Of a stretch of DNA of 64,000 bases, positions 15,129 to 25,411 are shown piece after piece. Location of the stretch: the NCBI GenBank assembly GCA_046331175.1, contig JAXLRI010000011.1:98070-162069 (forward strand), read 5' to 3'. A program made the position numbers and the translations under genes. Each line of letters opens with the position of its first letter. The stretch's first letter is position 1. The stretch is from JAWKIW01 sp046331175. GTDB taxonomy: Bacteria; Actinomycetota; Acidimicrobiia; Acidimicrobiales; Acidimicrobilacustridaceae. The notes below the pieces were generated by a model that made no database searches, was not told the DNA's origin, and worked only from the letters and a program-made list of their open reading frames with translations.

Positions 15129-18074
15129 GTGCAGGCGCGCCAGCTCATCGGCCGCATCGAGATCGTGACGTCGCTCGGCGACGCGGTGGCCGCCGGGGGC
15201 CGGGTCGTGGTCGAGGGGCCCGTCGGCGTCGGGAAGACGTCGGTGGCGCGGGTCGTCGCCGACCGCCGCCGGGCGGCCGGCGCACTGGTGCGCTGGATCC
15301 AGGGGCTGCCCGGCCTGCAGGGGGTGCCGCTCGGCGCCCTGCCCGCCGACGGCGCCGGCGGGGCGACCGGCGCCGCCGAGCGGCTGCACCGCGACCTGGC
15401 GACCGCGGGCGCGCTGTGCGTCCTCGACGACCTGCAGTGGATCGACGACCGGACCCTGGCCGTGGTCCAGCAGGCGCTCGACGGACCGGGTGACAGACCG
15501 GGTGACAGACCGGGTGACAGACCGGGTGACGGACCGGGTGACAGACCGCGAGTGGCGCTCCTCGCCACCGCCCGCACCGGCGAGCGCCTCGGCGACGCCG
15601 CCCTCGGCCTGCGGCGCGCCGCCGGCGCGACCAGCGTGCCACTGGCCCCGCTCGACGACGACGGGGTCGCCGACCTGGCGACCGCCCTGCTCGGTGCGCC
15701 ACCCGACCGGTCGCTGCGACGGGCGCTGTGCACCGCCACCGGCGGCAACCCCCTGTTCGTCGTCGAGCTGCTCGAGGCCGCGCAGGCGGGCGGCGCCCTG
15801 CACCTCGAGCACGGCACCTGGCGATCCGGTGGCGAGCTGGCGCCCTCGACCCTGCTGCGGGAGGTCGTGGCCGGCCGGGTCGACGGCCTCGACGACGACG
15901 CCCGCGAGGCCGCCGAGGTGCTCGCCGTGGCCGAGCGGCTGTCGCTGGCCGACGCCGAGCGGGTCGTCGGCGCCGACGCCCTCGCCCGCCTCGACCGGGC
16001 CGGGCTGCTCGCCACCGACGACGGGACCGGCGCCACCGACCGGACCAACGGCGCCGGCTCCGCCGGGGGATCGACCACCGTGGCCCTGGCCCACCCCGTG
16101 CACGGCGAGGTGCTGCGCGACCAGCTCGGCCCCGTCAGCCGCCGGACGACGCTGCGCCGCCTGGTCGACGGCATCGAACGCGCCGACGACGACCGAGCGG
16201 CCGACGGTCGTGAAGCCGGCAGTCGTGAAGCCGGCAGTCGTGAAGCCGACGGTCCTGAAGCCGGCAGTCGTGCAACCGGCAGTCGTGGAGCCGACGGTCG
16301 TGACGACCCGGCCGCCACCGGCGACGTGGACGTCCTGCGGCTGGCGCGCTGGCACCTCGAGCTCGACCGCGAGCTCGATCCGGTCGTGCGAGACCGCGCC
16401 CTGGCCGCCGCCCTCGACGCCCTCGACCTGGCCACCGCCGAGCGCCTGGCCCGACGGGCCTGGATCGCCGAGCCGTCGGCCGCCTCCGGCACCACGCTGG
16501 CCACGATCCTCCAGCGCGAGCAGCGCTACGACGAGGCCGCCGAGGTGCAGGCGGCCATCGCCACGCTGTCGAGCGACGAGCGGCAGCGGGTCACCACCGC
16601 CTGCCTCGACGCGTTCAGCGCCTTCCACTTCGACCAGGACCCCGACCGGGCCCTGGCGTCGCTGCGCGAGGTCGGTGCGTCCGTGCAGGACCGCGAGGGC
16701 CAGATCGGGGCCCGGGCGGTGGAGCTCTACGTGCTCGCCATCGGCGGCCGGTTCGGCGAGTGCCCCGCCACCATCGACGCCCTCGAGCAGCTGACGGTGC
16801 CGTGGGCCCGGCCGGCGCTGCGCCAGCTCGTGGCCGGGCTGGCGATGGTGCAGGGCCGCTTCGTCGACGCCATGGCGCTGTTCGACACCCCGTTGCTGAG
16901 CCCGACCGACCTGTTCCTGTCGGCCGAGGACGCCGAGATGCTCGCCGTCGGGCTGCACGCGGTGGCCGAGGCGATGGCGGGCCGGCCGGCTGACGGCGCC
17001 GAGCGGGCGGCGGCCGCCCACGAGGCGGCCTCCGAGCGCCACCTCCCCCGCGCCACCGCCGATCCCGACATCGCCCTGGCGTTCTGCGCCCTGGCCCAGG
17101 GACGGCCGGCCGAGGGGGGCCGGCGAGCCGCCACCGCCATCGCCGCCTTCGAGGGCCTGCTCGACTTCAACAGCGCGGTGTTCGCCCACGCCCTGGCCCT
17201 CGACGCCGCCGTGGCCACCGGCGACGCCGAGCGGGCCGCCGAGGAGCGGGCCGCCCTGGCGGCGCGGCGCGACGGCGCCGAGCAGCTGTACCGCGCCTTC
17301 GACGTGCGGGCCGAGGCGACGGCGCGCGCCGTGCTCGACGGCGATCCCGACGGGGCCGCCGCGCTGCTGGCCGAGGCCACCGACGCGCTGCTCGCCGAGG
17401 GCGCGGCCGGGATGGCCGGGGAGCTGGTCGCCCGGGCGCTCGAGGTGGGGGCGGACCCGGCCGACTGGCGCGACCGAGCCGGGGCGTGCGTGGTCCCCGG
17501 CCAGGGCGAGCTGGCCGAGCTGCGGGCCGCCGCCGCCCGCGCCGCGGCGGCCGGGGTGGGCGGCGCGGACGCCGCCGACGTGGGCGCCCCTCCCGATCCC
17601 CTCGACGAGCTCGACCGGGTGGCCGGACGGCTCGAGACCCTCGAGTGCCGCCGCGATGCGGCATGGGTGTTCGACCTGGCGGCCACCCTGGCGGCCCGGC
17701 GAGGCGCCACCCGCCGCTCCCGCACCCTGCGGCACCGCGCCGAAGCCTGCCGGGTCGACCTCTCCGCCGAGCGCATGCTCCCCGCCGGGCGCGCGCCGGG
17801 CACCGAGCCGACGACCCCGCGCCGGCCGGACGAGGCCGTGTCGACCGGCGACCTCGCCACGCTGGCGCCCGTCGCCGACGAGCGTTGGGCGCTGCTCACC
17901 GCCCGCGAGCGCGAGGTGGCCGCCCTGGCGGCCCGGGGCCTGCCGTCCAAGCGCATCGCCGCCGAGCTCGCCCTGTCGCGGCGCACCGTCGACCACGCCC
18001 TCGGCCGGGTCTACGCCAAGCTCGGCATCACCGGCCGCGTCGATCTCGTCGGTCGCGCCGTCCCGACTGACTGA
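15129..18074 (+). CDS. Large AAA-ATPase / LuxR-type (LAL) transcription regulator
   Basis: A 981-residue regulator. Walker A GPVGVGKTS (30-38) and Walker B LCVLDDLQW (96-104) mark an N-terminal STAND-type ATPase. A long helical, TPR-like middle follows, and the C-terminus (about 915-975) is a LuxR helix-turn-helix: LTAREREVAALAARG, then PSKRIAAELALSRRTVDHAL. Such proteins bind an inducer through the helical region and activate nearby genes. Two in-frame minisatellites insert flexible linkers: (PGDR)n near 119-138 and (REAGS)n near 360-390. The second arm of the divergent region carries the wall-protein gene, a possible target. The GTG start follows GGGAGGGG. Confidence 0.85.
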   Translation: MQARQLIGRIEIVTSLGDAVAAGGRVVVEGPVGVGKTSVARVVADRRRAAGALVRWIQGLPGLQGVPLGALPADGAGGATGAAERLHRDLATAGALCVLDDLQWIDDRTLAVVQQALDGPGDRPGDRPGDRPGDGPGDRPRVALLATARTGERLGDAALGLRRAAGATSVPLAPLDDDGVADLATALLGAPPDRSLRRALCTATGGNPLFVVELLEAAQAGGALHLEHGTWRSGGELAPSTLLREVVAGRVDGLDDDAREAAEVLAVAERLSLADAERVVGADALARLDRAGLLATDDGTGATDRTNGAGSAGGSTTVALAHPVHGEVLRDQLGPVSRRTTLRRLVDGIERADDDRAADGREAGSREAGSREADGPEAGSRATGSRGADGRDDPAATGDVDVLRLARWHLELDRELDPVVRDRALAAALDALDLATAERLARRAWIAEPSAASGTTLATILQREQRYDEAAEVQAAIATLSSDERQRVTTACLDAFSAFHFDQDPDRALASLREVGASVQDREGQIGARAVELYVLAIGGRFGECPATIDALEQLTVPWARPALRQLVAGLAMVQGRFVDAMALFDTPLLSPTDLFLSAEDAEMLAVGLHAVAEAMAGRPADGAERAAAAHEAASERHLPRATADPDIALAFCALAQGRPAEGGRRAATAIAAFEGLLDFNSAVFAHALALDAAVATGDAERAAEERAALAARRDGAEQLYRAFDVRAEATARAVLDGDPDGAAALLAEATDALLAEGAAGMAGELVARALEVGADPADWRDRAGACVVPGQGELAELRAAAARAAAAGVGGADAADVGAPPDPLDELDRVAGRLETLECRRDAAWVFDLAATLAARRGATRRSRTLRHRAEACRVDLSAERMLPAGRAPGTEPTTPRRPDEAVSTGDLATLAPVADERWALLTAREREVAALAARGLPSKRIAAELALSRRTVDHALGRVYAKLGITGRVDLVGRAVPTD
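15484..15543 (+). repeat. In-frame 12-bp minisatellite in the LuxR-type gene
   Basis: Five copies of GACCGGGTGACA (one with a final G) encode a Pro-Gly-Asp-Arg/Gly run within the ATPase region, between Walker B and the following strand. Confidence 0.9.
16207..16296 (+). repeat. In-frame 15-bp minisatellite in the LuxR-type gene
   Basis: Six 15-bp units based on GTCGTGAAGCCGGCA encode REAGS-like pentapeptides between the ATPase part and the TPR-like part. Confidence 0.9.
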
Positions 18075-18107
18075 CCCTGACCTGGCGGGGCGGTGGGGGT
18101 GCGCCGG

Positions 18108-18113
18108 TAGCCT
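18108..18113 (+). promoter_or_regulatory. -10 box TAGCCT, leaderless promoter
   Basis: TAGCCT ends 6 nt before the GTG at 18120 of the ABC-F gene and fixes that start. Confidence 0.6.
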
Positions 18114-18119
18114 CGGCCG

Positions 18120-20201
<2,082 letters not shown>

Positions 20202-20477
20202 CGGCGCCGCATCAGCATCCCCCGCCGGGTCGAAGCCAGCAGCCGGGGACGGAGCGGCCAGGCTGGTCGACGGTGGCGGTCCGGGTCAACGGATTTGGCG
20301 GTGCCGATCGGCGCCACCGGTCGGCAGGCAGCGGACCGGTCGCCGGACGGTTCGACGTCCTGCTCACCGACCCGTCGCCGCGCCGACCGGTCGGTCGATC
20401 CCTCGGCTCATCCGAGATCGCCGAGATGGCCGATCTCGACGGGCGGCGGGTCCTGAGGGCCGGGTCGCGTGCCGGGT

Positions 20478-20483
20478 TACGCT
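20478..20483 (+). promoter_or_regulatory. -10 box TACGCT, leaderless promoter
   Basis: TACGCT ends 6 nt before the GTG at 20490. An in-frame ATG-like start at 20469 would lie upstream of the box and is rejected. Confidence 0.6.
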
Positions 20484-20489
20484 GCCGAC

Positions 20490-21158
20490 GTGGAACCCCG
20501 AGGCGGTGACGACGACGCCACCGTGGTGACGCCGAGCCACGATCCCACCGCGCCGGTCGCCCACCCGACGCCGGTGCACCAGCCGGCGCCGCCGCCCGTC
20601 GACCCCACCACGGTCGCGCCGGCCGCCGCCTACGCCGCGCCGGCCACCCCCGCCGCGCTCCCGCCGCCCGCCGCGGCTCACCCCCCGCCCGCACCGGCCG
20701 CCACACCACAGCCTGCGTACCCGGGCCAGGCCCCCTACGCCGCGCCGGCGCCGTACGCCGCCCCGCACGGCCACGCCATGGCATCGCCGCCGCCGCGGGT
20801 GCACCGACCGGTCGCCGCCACCTTCGTGCTGGCCGGCACGCTGCTGTTCGCGTGGTACGTGGCCGGGGCTGCCGCCAACCTCGGCACCGACGTGTTCAAG
20901 CCGTCGGTGTTCGTCGACCTGGCCGGCGTGCGGGTGTTCGCCCCCGCCGCCGTGGTCTGCGTCGGGCTCTTCCTCTGGTTGCGACGAGCCCGCTCGGCGG
21001 CCGCCGGCGTGCTCGTCACGCTGGTCGGGCTGGGCCTGGTCGCCTACGCCGTGTGGCAGGGCTACAAGGACTGGCGGTTCCTCATCGGGTCGACCTACCT
21101 GGCCGGCGCCGTGTTCGTCCTGCTCGGGGGCCTCGGCGGCCTCCGATCGAAGCGCTGA
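20490..21158 (+). CDS. Small membrane protein with Pro/Ala-rich N-terminus
   Basis: A 222-residue protein. The first half (about 1-105) is a disordered Pro/Ala/Thr/Tyr-rich tail. The second half has four hydrophobic helices (about 112-130, 145-160, 167-185, 197-215). I recognise no family; such tails often face the cytoplasm and bind partner proteins. It is followed after 16 nt by an alpha/beta-hydrolase gene on the same strand, so the two are probably co-transcribed. The start is set by the TACGCT box. Confidence 0.7.
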   Translation: MEPRGGDDDATVVTPSHDPTAPVAHPTPVHQPAPPPVDPTTVAPAAAYAAPATPAALPPPAAAHPPPAPAATPQPAYPGQAPYAAPAPYAAPHGHAMASPPPRVHRPVAATFVLAGTLLFAWYVAGAAANLGTDVFKPSVFVDLAGVRVFAPAAVVCVGLFLWLRRARSAAAGVLVTLVGLGLVAYAVWQGYKDWRFLIGSTYLAGAVFVLLGGLGGLRSKR

Positions 21159-21174
21159 CCGCCACGCGCCGACC

Positions 21175-21966
21175 GTGCCCTCCTTCGACCACGACGGCCT
21201 GACCCTGCACTACGGCGACCGGGGCGAGCGCGACGGCACGCCCATCGTCCTCGTGCACGGGCTGCTCTGGTCGGGGCGCATGTTCCACCGCCTGGCCGAC
21301 CTGCTCGACGACCACCGCGTGCTGCTCCTCGACGTGCGCGGCCACGGCCCGTCCACCCGGCCCACCGACCCGGCCGCCTACCGCTGGTCGAAGCTGGCGT
21401 CCGACGTCACCGCGCTGCTCGACCACCTCGGCCTCGACCGGGCCGTGGTCGGCGGGCTGTCGCTCGGCGCGAACGTGGCGCTGGCCGTCGCCCGCGACGC
21501 CCCCGAGCGGGTGTCGGGGCTGCTGGTCGAGATGCCGGTCCTCGACCAGGGCGCCACCGTGGCCCGGCCGCTGTTCACCACCCTGGCGACCGCACTGCGG
21601 ATGGGCCGCCCGATCCTCGTGCCGCTCACTGCCGTGGTCGGTCACGTCCCCGCGCCGCGCTCGGTCCCCGAGGTCGCCGCCGTGCGCGACGTCCTCGCCC
21701 TCGACCCGGCCGCCGGCGCCGCCCTCATCCGTGGCCTGCTGGCCGACGAGCTGCTGCTCGCCGACCTCGACCCCGAGCGGCTCACCATGCCCGCGCTGGT
21801 GGTCGGCCACCACGGCGACCCGCTGCACCCGATGGCCGACGCCGAGGCGCTGGTCGACCTGCTCCCCGCCGCCCGCCTCGTCGAGCGCCACACCATCCTC
21901 GACCACCGCGTCCGCCCCGACCTGCTGGCCGCCGAGCTCGCTCCCCTGCTCGACCACGTCCGGTAG
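21175..21966 (+). CDS. Alpha/beta hydrolase
   Basis: A 263-residue alpha/beta-hydrolase-fold enzyme. HG of LVHGLLWSG gives the oxyanion region, GLSLG (94-98) is the nucleophile elbow with Ser96, Asp215 in GHHGDPLHPM and His244 in ILDHRVRP complete a probable triad, and DVRGHGPS is the usual strand-4 loop. The substrate is unknown; size and motifs fit small-ester or lactone hydrolases. It begins with GTG 16 nt after the preceding membrane-protein gene and has no promoter of its own that I can see. Confidence 0.88.
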   Translation: MPSFDHDGLTLHYGDRGERDGTPIVLVHGLLWSGRMFHRLADLLDDHRVLLLDVRGHGPSTRPTDPAAYRWSKLASDVTALLDHLGLDRAVVGGLSLGANVALAVARDAPERVSGLLVEMPVLDQGATVARPLFTTLATALRMGRPILVPLTAVVGHVPAPRSVPEVAAVRDVLALDPAAGAALIRGLLADELLLADLDPERLTMPALVVGHHGDPLHPMADAEALVDLLPAARLVERHTILDHRVRPDLLAAELAPLLDHVR

Positions 21967-22099
21967 CGGGCCCGGCCGCCGGACCATGACGTGCGTGCCG
22001 GGTCACGGCGGAGCGTGACGGGGAACGCCTGCGGCCAGCGGACGACGAGCCGGCCCGACGGATGAGCCGACGGGGCCGGGTTCAGCTCGGGCGGCCCGG

Positions 22100-22609
22100 T
22101 CAGATCGGGAAGTCGTGGTGGAGGTCGTCGATCTCGTCGGCGTCGGGCTCGTCGCCGTGGTGGGTGACCTTGAAGAGCCACTTGTCGAGCACGAGGTAGC
22201 GGATCACCCACACGATCCCGAAGCCGGTCAGCTGGGCGATGATCACCGACACGCTCTTGACGAGGTCGCTCGACTGCTCCGTGGCCCGCTGCACCAGGAA
22301 CGTGAGGCCCGTGGCCAGCGACACGCCGAGCATGGCCGCCACCCAGAACACGATCACCTGGGTGCGCAGGTTGTCCTTGGTGGTGTTCTTCCACACCAGG
22401 TACTTGTTGGCGAAGAAGTTGGGGACGGTGAGGATGGCGGCGCTGATCACCGAGGCCGCCGTGTAGTTGCCGTCGAGCAGCCGGCCGATGATCTGGATCA
22501 TCACCTGGCCGACCGGCACGAAGAACACCGACACGCCGAGGTACCGGAGCTGCTTGCGGCCCTCGTCCGACCGGGCGTGGGCCCAGAGCCCCGACGGCGA
22601 CACCTTCAT
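22100..22609 (-). CDS. GtrA-family membrane protein
   Basis: A 169-residue protein with four membrane helices (about 22-42, 52-70, 83-103, 117-143). The motif PNFFANKYLVWKN between helices 2 and 3 is diagnostic of the GtrA family, proposed to flip polyprenyl-linked sugars for cell-surface glycosylation. The acidic C-terminal tail (GDEPDADEIDDLHHDFPI) is cytoplasmic. The ATG at 22609 is fixed by a TAGCGT box 7 nt upstream. No glycosyltransferase is adjacent; the nearest surface-sugar candidates are the two membrane transferases at 33.5-37.9 kb. Confidence 0.88.
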   Translation of the reverse strand: MKVSPSGLWAHARSDEGRKQLRYLGVSVFFVPVGQVMIQIIGRLLDGNYTAASVISAAILTVPNFFANKYLVWKNTTKDNLRTQVIVFWVAAMLGVSLATGLTFLVQRATEQSSDLVKSVSVIIAQLTGFGIVWVIRYLVLDKWLFKVTHHGDEPDADEIDDLHHDFPI

Positions 22610-22616
22610 CGCCGGC

Positions 22617-22622
22617 ACGCTA
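22617..22622 (-). promoter_or_regulatory. -10 box TAGCGT, leaderless promoter
   Basis: TAGCGT on the minus strand ends 7 nt before the GtrA ATG at 22609. Confidence 0.6.
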
Positions 22623-22688
22623 GCCCGACCCCCCGTCCACCGACCGCGCCGCCGCTCCCGAGCCGCACCGACCACCCCGGCCGAGCCT

Positions 22689-22869
22689 GATGACGATGCG
22701 TCCGGGGGCCGAACACGACGTCATCACCCTCACCGCGGCGACGCCGAAGCCCGCCAGCCTGATGACGATGCGTCCGGGGGCCGGACACGACGTCATCACC
22801 CTCGAAGCGGCGACGCCGAAGCCCGCCAGCCTGATGACGATGCGTCCGGGGGCCGAACACGATGTCATC
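22689..22869. repeat. Palindromic repeat array A (three 72-bp units)
   Basis: Three copies of a 37-bp imperfect palindrome (22689-22725, 22761-22797, 22833-22869) alternate with a near-identical 35-bp spacer. Each runs GATGACGATGCGTCCGG, then GGG, then a right arm ending in GTCATC. Outer GATGAC/GTCATC and inner GTCCGG/CCGGAC arms pair, with two mismatches and two G-T pairs in the 17-bp stem. The array fills the gap between the GtrA promoter and the 3' end of the ankyrin gene. Confidence 0.95.
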
Positions 22870-22900
22870 AGCTTCGCCGAACCGATGGGCGAAGCAGCCG

Positions 22901-24376
22901 TCAGGGCGCGAGGGCGCGGACCTCGGCGCACACCGCCACGGACGAGGGAGCGCCGCCGGGCAGGGACGGGCTCGGCGCGGCCACCGGCGAGGAGAGGCGT
23001 GCGTCGACCGGGCCGGCCTGCGGGTCGGCACCGTGGGCCAGCAGGACCTGGGCGGCCTCCACGTTGCAGCTGATGCCCGCGAGGTACAGGGGTGTGAGGT
23101 GGTCGAGCGACAACCGGTTCGGATCGGCACCGTGGTCGAGGAGGGCCTCGAGGTCGCGCTGCGACCCGGTGAGGAGCGCGACCGCCAGCGGTGCGACGTC
23201 GTGCTCGGTCTGCAGGCTGGTCGGCAGCCCGGACTGCAGGCTCGTGCCGACGGCCATGGTGGTCGTGGTCGTCGCGGTGGTGCCGGCGAAGGAGCACCCG
23301 ACCAATCGCGGGTCGGGCACCGCGGTCGACGTGGTGGACTCGGGGCCGGGGAACGGCAGCGTCGTCGAGGGCCGGGCCGCCGCCGCCTGGTCGAGCACCT
23401 CGACGACCCGCCGGCCGATCCACGGGGACACCGACCGGGTGTCGCTCGGCCCCGCGCCGCCGGCCGACACGAACCGGAGGGTGAGCTCGTCGGCCCGTCC
23501 GAGGTTCGGGTCGGCGCCTCGCGCCAGCAGGAGCTCGGTGACGTCGTGGTGGCCGTAGAGGAGGCTGCGCAGCAACGCCGAGCTGCTCGTGATGGCGTTC
23601 GGGCCGGCGCCCGCATCGAGCAGCCGTCCCACGACGGTGGTGTGCCCGTTCCCGGCGGCGAGCACGAGCGCGACGTCGCCGGTCCGCGCCTCGGGCGTCG
23701 TGCCGGCGGCTGCGGGCGGGTCGGCATCGGCGGCGAGCGAGACATGGTGGGCGAGGAGGAGGTCGACCAGCTCGAGGTCACCCTTGGTCGCGGCGGCGAC
23801 GAGCGGACGGTGCCCAGGTCGACCGTTCGGATCGGCGCCCGCATCGAGCAACGCTCGGACGATCGCTCGGTCCTCTTGGCGGAAGGCCTCGTCGATCGCT
23901 GTCCCCTTGCAGTCCGGGCGCTGGGGGTCGGCGCCGTGGGCGCTCAGCGCCTTGGTAGCAGCGAGATCGCCCCGTCGGACGGCCAGACCCAACGGCACCT
24001 CGCGGAAGGGTCCGGACCCGGAGTCGCCGTTGGGATCGGCGCCGGCGTCGAGCAGCGCGGCCACCACGTCGTCGCGGCCGCGCGGGATCGCGCAGCCCAG
24101 CGGCGTGTTCGACGAGCGGTCGGCGCGGCTGGGATCGGCCCCGCGCTCGAGCGCGCGTCGGACGGTCTCCAGGTCGCCGTCTCCTGCTGCCCGGACCAAC
24201 CGCACGTCGGACCGACGGCAGACGTCACCCGACATCGAGGCCCCGAGATCACCGACCGCGCCGTACAGCCAGACGATCCCGACCCCGCCGAGCAGCAGCA
24301 CGGCCAGCGCGGCGACGCCGCCGACCACCAGCTGGCGCAGACGACGCCGCTCCCGAGCCGATCCCGAGCCACCCAC
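22901..24376 (-). CDS. Membrane-anchored ankyrin-repeat protein
   Basis: A 491-residue protein. A basic start and one membrane helix (about 18-37) are followed by an external ankyrin domain. At least eight repeats can be read from recurring LLxAGADPN and LLxHGADP ends, for example LERGADPS, LLDAGADPN (twice), LSAHGADPQ, LLDAGAGPN, LLARGADPN, LLDHGADPN and LLAHGADPQ. A non-ankyrin insert of about 80 residues with Thr-rich sequence interrupts the stack near 320-400. Ankyrin stacks bind proteins; the partner is unknown. The GTG at 24376 was chosen because TAGCGT lies 8 nt upstream; a GTG at 24469 would start inside a small repeat. The gene is flanked on both sides by the palindromic repeat family. 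Confidence 0.8.
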   Translation of the reverse strand: MGGSGSARERRRLRQLVVGGVAALAVLLLGGVGIVWLYGAVGDLGASMSGDVCRRSDVRLVRAAGDGDLETVRRALERGADPSRADRSSNTPLGCAIPRGRDDVVAALLDAGADPNGDSGSGPFREVPLGLAVRRGDLAATKALSAHGADPQRPDCKGTAIDEAFRQEDRAIVRALLDAGADPNGRPGHRPLVAAATKGDLELVDLLLAHHVSLAADADPPAAAGTTPEARTGDVALVLAAGNGHTTVVGRLLDAGAGPNAITSSSALLRSLLYGHHDVTELLLARGADPNLGRADELTLRFVSAGGAGPSDTRSVSPWIGRRVVEVLDQAAAARPSTTLPFPGPESTTSTAVPDPRLVGCSFAGTTATTTTTMAVGTSLQSGLPTSLQTEHDVAPLAVALLTGSQRDLEALLDHGADPNRLSLDHLTPLYLAGISCNVEAAQVLLAHGADPQAGPVDARLSSPVAAPSPSLPGGAPSSVAVCAEVRALAP

Positions 24377-24384
24377 CGCCCGCG

Positions 24385-24390
24385 ACGCTA
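24385..24390 (-). promoter_or_regulatory. -10 box TAGCGT, leaderless promoter
   Basis: TAGCGT on the minus strand ends 8 nt before the ankyrin-gene GTG at 24376. Confidence 0.6.
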
Positions 24391-24436
24391 GGGCGCCGAC
24401 CCACCCCCGTCCCGTCGCCCCCGCTCCGATCCGATG

Positions 24437-24470
24437 CCGGCCGACCAGCCACCCCGGCCGACCAGCCACC
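24437..24470. repeat. 17-bp direct repeat beside palindrome copy B
   Basis: Two copies of CCGGCCGACCAGCCACC lie just left of the single palindrome at 24483. A similar flank (ACCACCCCGGCCGAGCCT) precedes the first palindrome of array A, so the conserved element may extend beyond the 37-bp stem. Confidence 0.7.
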
Positions 24471-24482
24471 CCGGCCCAGCCT

Positions 24483-24519
24483 GACGACGATGCATCCGGG
24501 GGCCGGACGCGATGTCATC
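24483..24519. repeat. Palindromic repeat B (single diverged copy)
   Basis: One 37-bp copy with four differences from the common form (GACGAC at the left end, ATCC for GTCC, GCG for ACG). It lies between the divergent ankyrin and DUF4262 genes. Confidence 0.9.
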
Positions 24520-24570
24520 GGGCAGCGGGCTCGCCGAGTTCCTGTCACACCGTCGCGCTTGGGTTGGGGC

Positions 24571-25200
24571 ATGACCCACCACCACACCCGAGACCCCTTC
24601 GTCGCCAGCGCCGAGGACGCCATCCGTCGCCACGGGATCGCCTACACGAGCGTCCTCGGCGACCAGCACCACCCGGCGTACACGTACTCGATCGGCGGCT
24701 GCATCCGGGGCCGGCCCGAGGTCGTGCTCGTCGGGCGCGAACGTGAGGACGTCCTCGTCGTGCTCGACCACGTGACCCGATGCATGCTGCCCGGGCCTCC
24801 GCCGCCAGACGGTTGGGCCGGTCACCGCTTCGGCGGCGGCGAGTACCTCTTGCTGCCGGTGCCCGAGCGCCACTTCACCGACCCCGACGGCCTGCTCCTC
24901 GGCATCCCGCACGTCTGCGAGGTCAGCGACTGGCCCCTCCCACCTGAGGTGCTCCAGATCGTCTGGGCCGATGCCGAGGGACGCTTCCCCTGGGACGACG
25001 ACGTCGACCCGATCAGTCGTCGCGACCAGATCGTGCTCGCCGACGGAGGGCCGTGCCGCCGCCGGACGCCGCTCGCCGAGCCCGTCGACAACAGCGACCG
25101 CTGCCCGGCCTGCCGAGCCGAGAAGCACGGCCATCCCGTCGGCAACCGAGCCGCCCGCCGGGCCGCCGCTCGCTCGGCCCGACGATCACGCCCGCGCTGA
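24571..25200 (+). CDS. DUF4262-like protein
   Basis: A 209-residue soluble protein. The core AYTYSIGGCIRGRPEVVLVGRE (about 27-50) matches the DUF4262 pattern of an aromatic-Thr-x-Gly segment followed by PE and a hydrophobic strand; the function of that family is unknown. A C-terminal CPAC with nearby His (SDRCPACRAEKHGH) may bind zinc and is followed by an Arg/Ala-rich basic tail. The ATG at 24571 begins MTHHHTRDP; an in-frame ATG at 24490 would lie inside repeat B. The gene is bracketed by repeat B and array C. Confidence 0.7.
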   Translation: MTHHHTRDPFVASAEDAIRRHGIAYTSVLGDQHHPAYTYSIGGCIRGRPEVVLVGREREDVLVVLDHVTRCMLPGPPPPDGWAGHRFGGGEYLLLPVPERHFTDPDGLLLGIPHVCEVSDWPLPPEVLQIVWADAEGRFPWDDDVDPISRRDQIVLADGGPCRRRTPLAEPVDNSDRCPACRAEKHGHPVGNRAARRAAARSARRSRPR

Positions 25201-25271
25201 CCGCTTCGGCCGCCAACCGGCGCCGCGCGCCGCCGCTCCCCGTCCGCTCGCCGCGCCGCGCTCCCGGGCCT

Positions 25272-25390
25272 GATGACGATGCGTCTGGGGGCCGAACACG
25301 ATGTCATCACCTTCACTCCGGCCCGGCACCGCGAGACCCAACCAAGCCAACCTGATGACGATGCGTCCGGGGGCCGGACACGATGTCATC
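25272..25390. repeat. Palindromic repeat array C (two copies)
   Basis: Copies at 25272-25308 and 25354-25390 have an 82-nt period, with a spacer unlike the 35-bp spacer of the other arrays. They lie between the convergent DUF4262 and beta-helix genes; the second ends 21 nt from the beta-helix stop. Confidence 0.95.
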
Positions 25391-25411
25391 AGGTCGATGG
25401 CGTGGGCGCGG

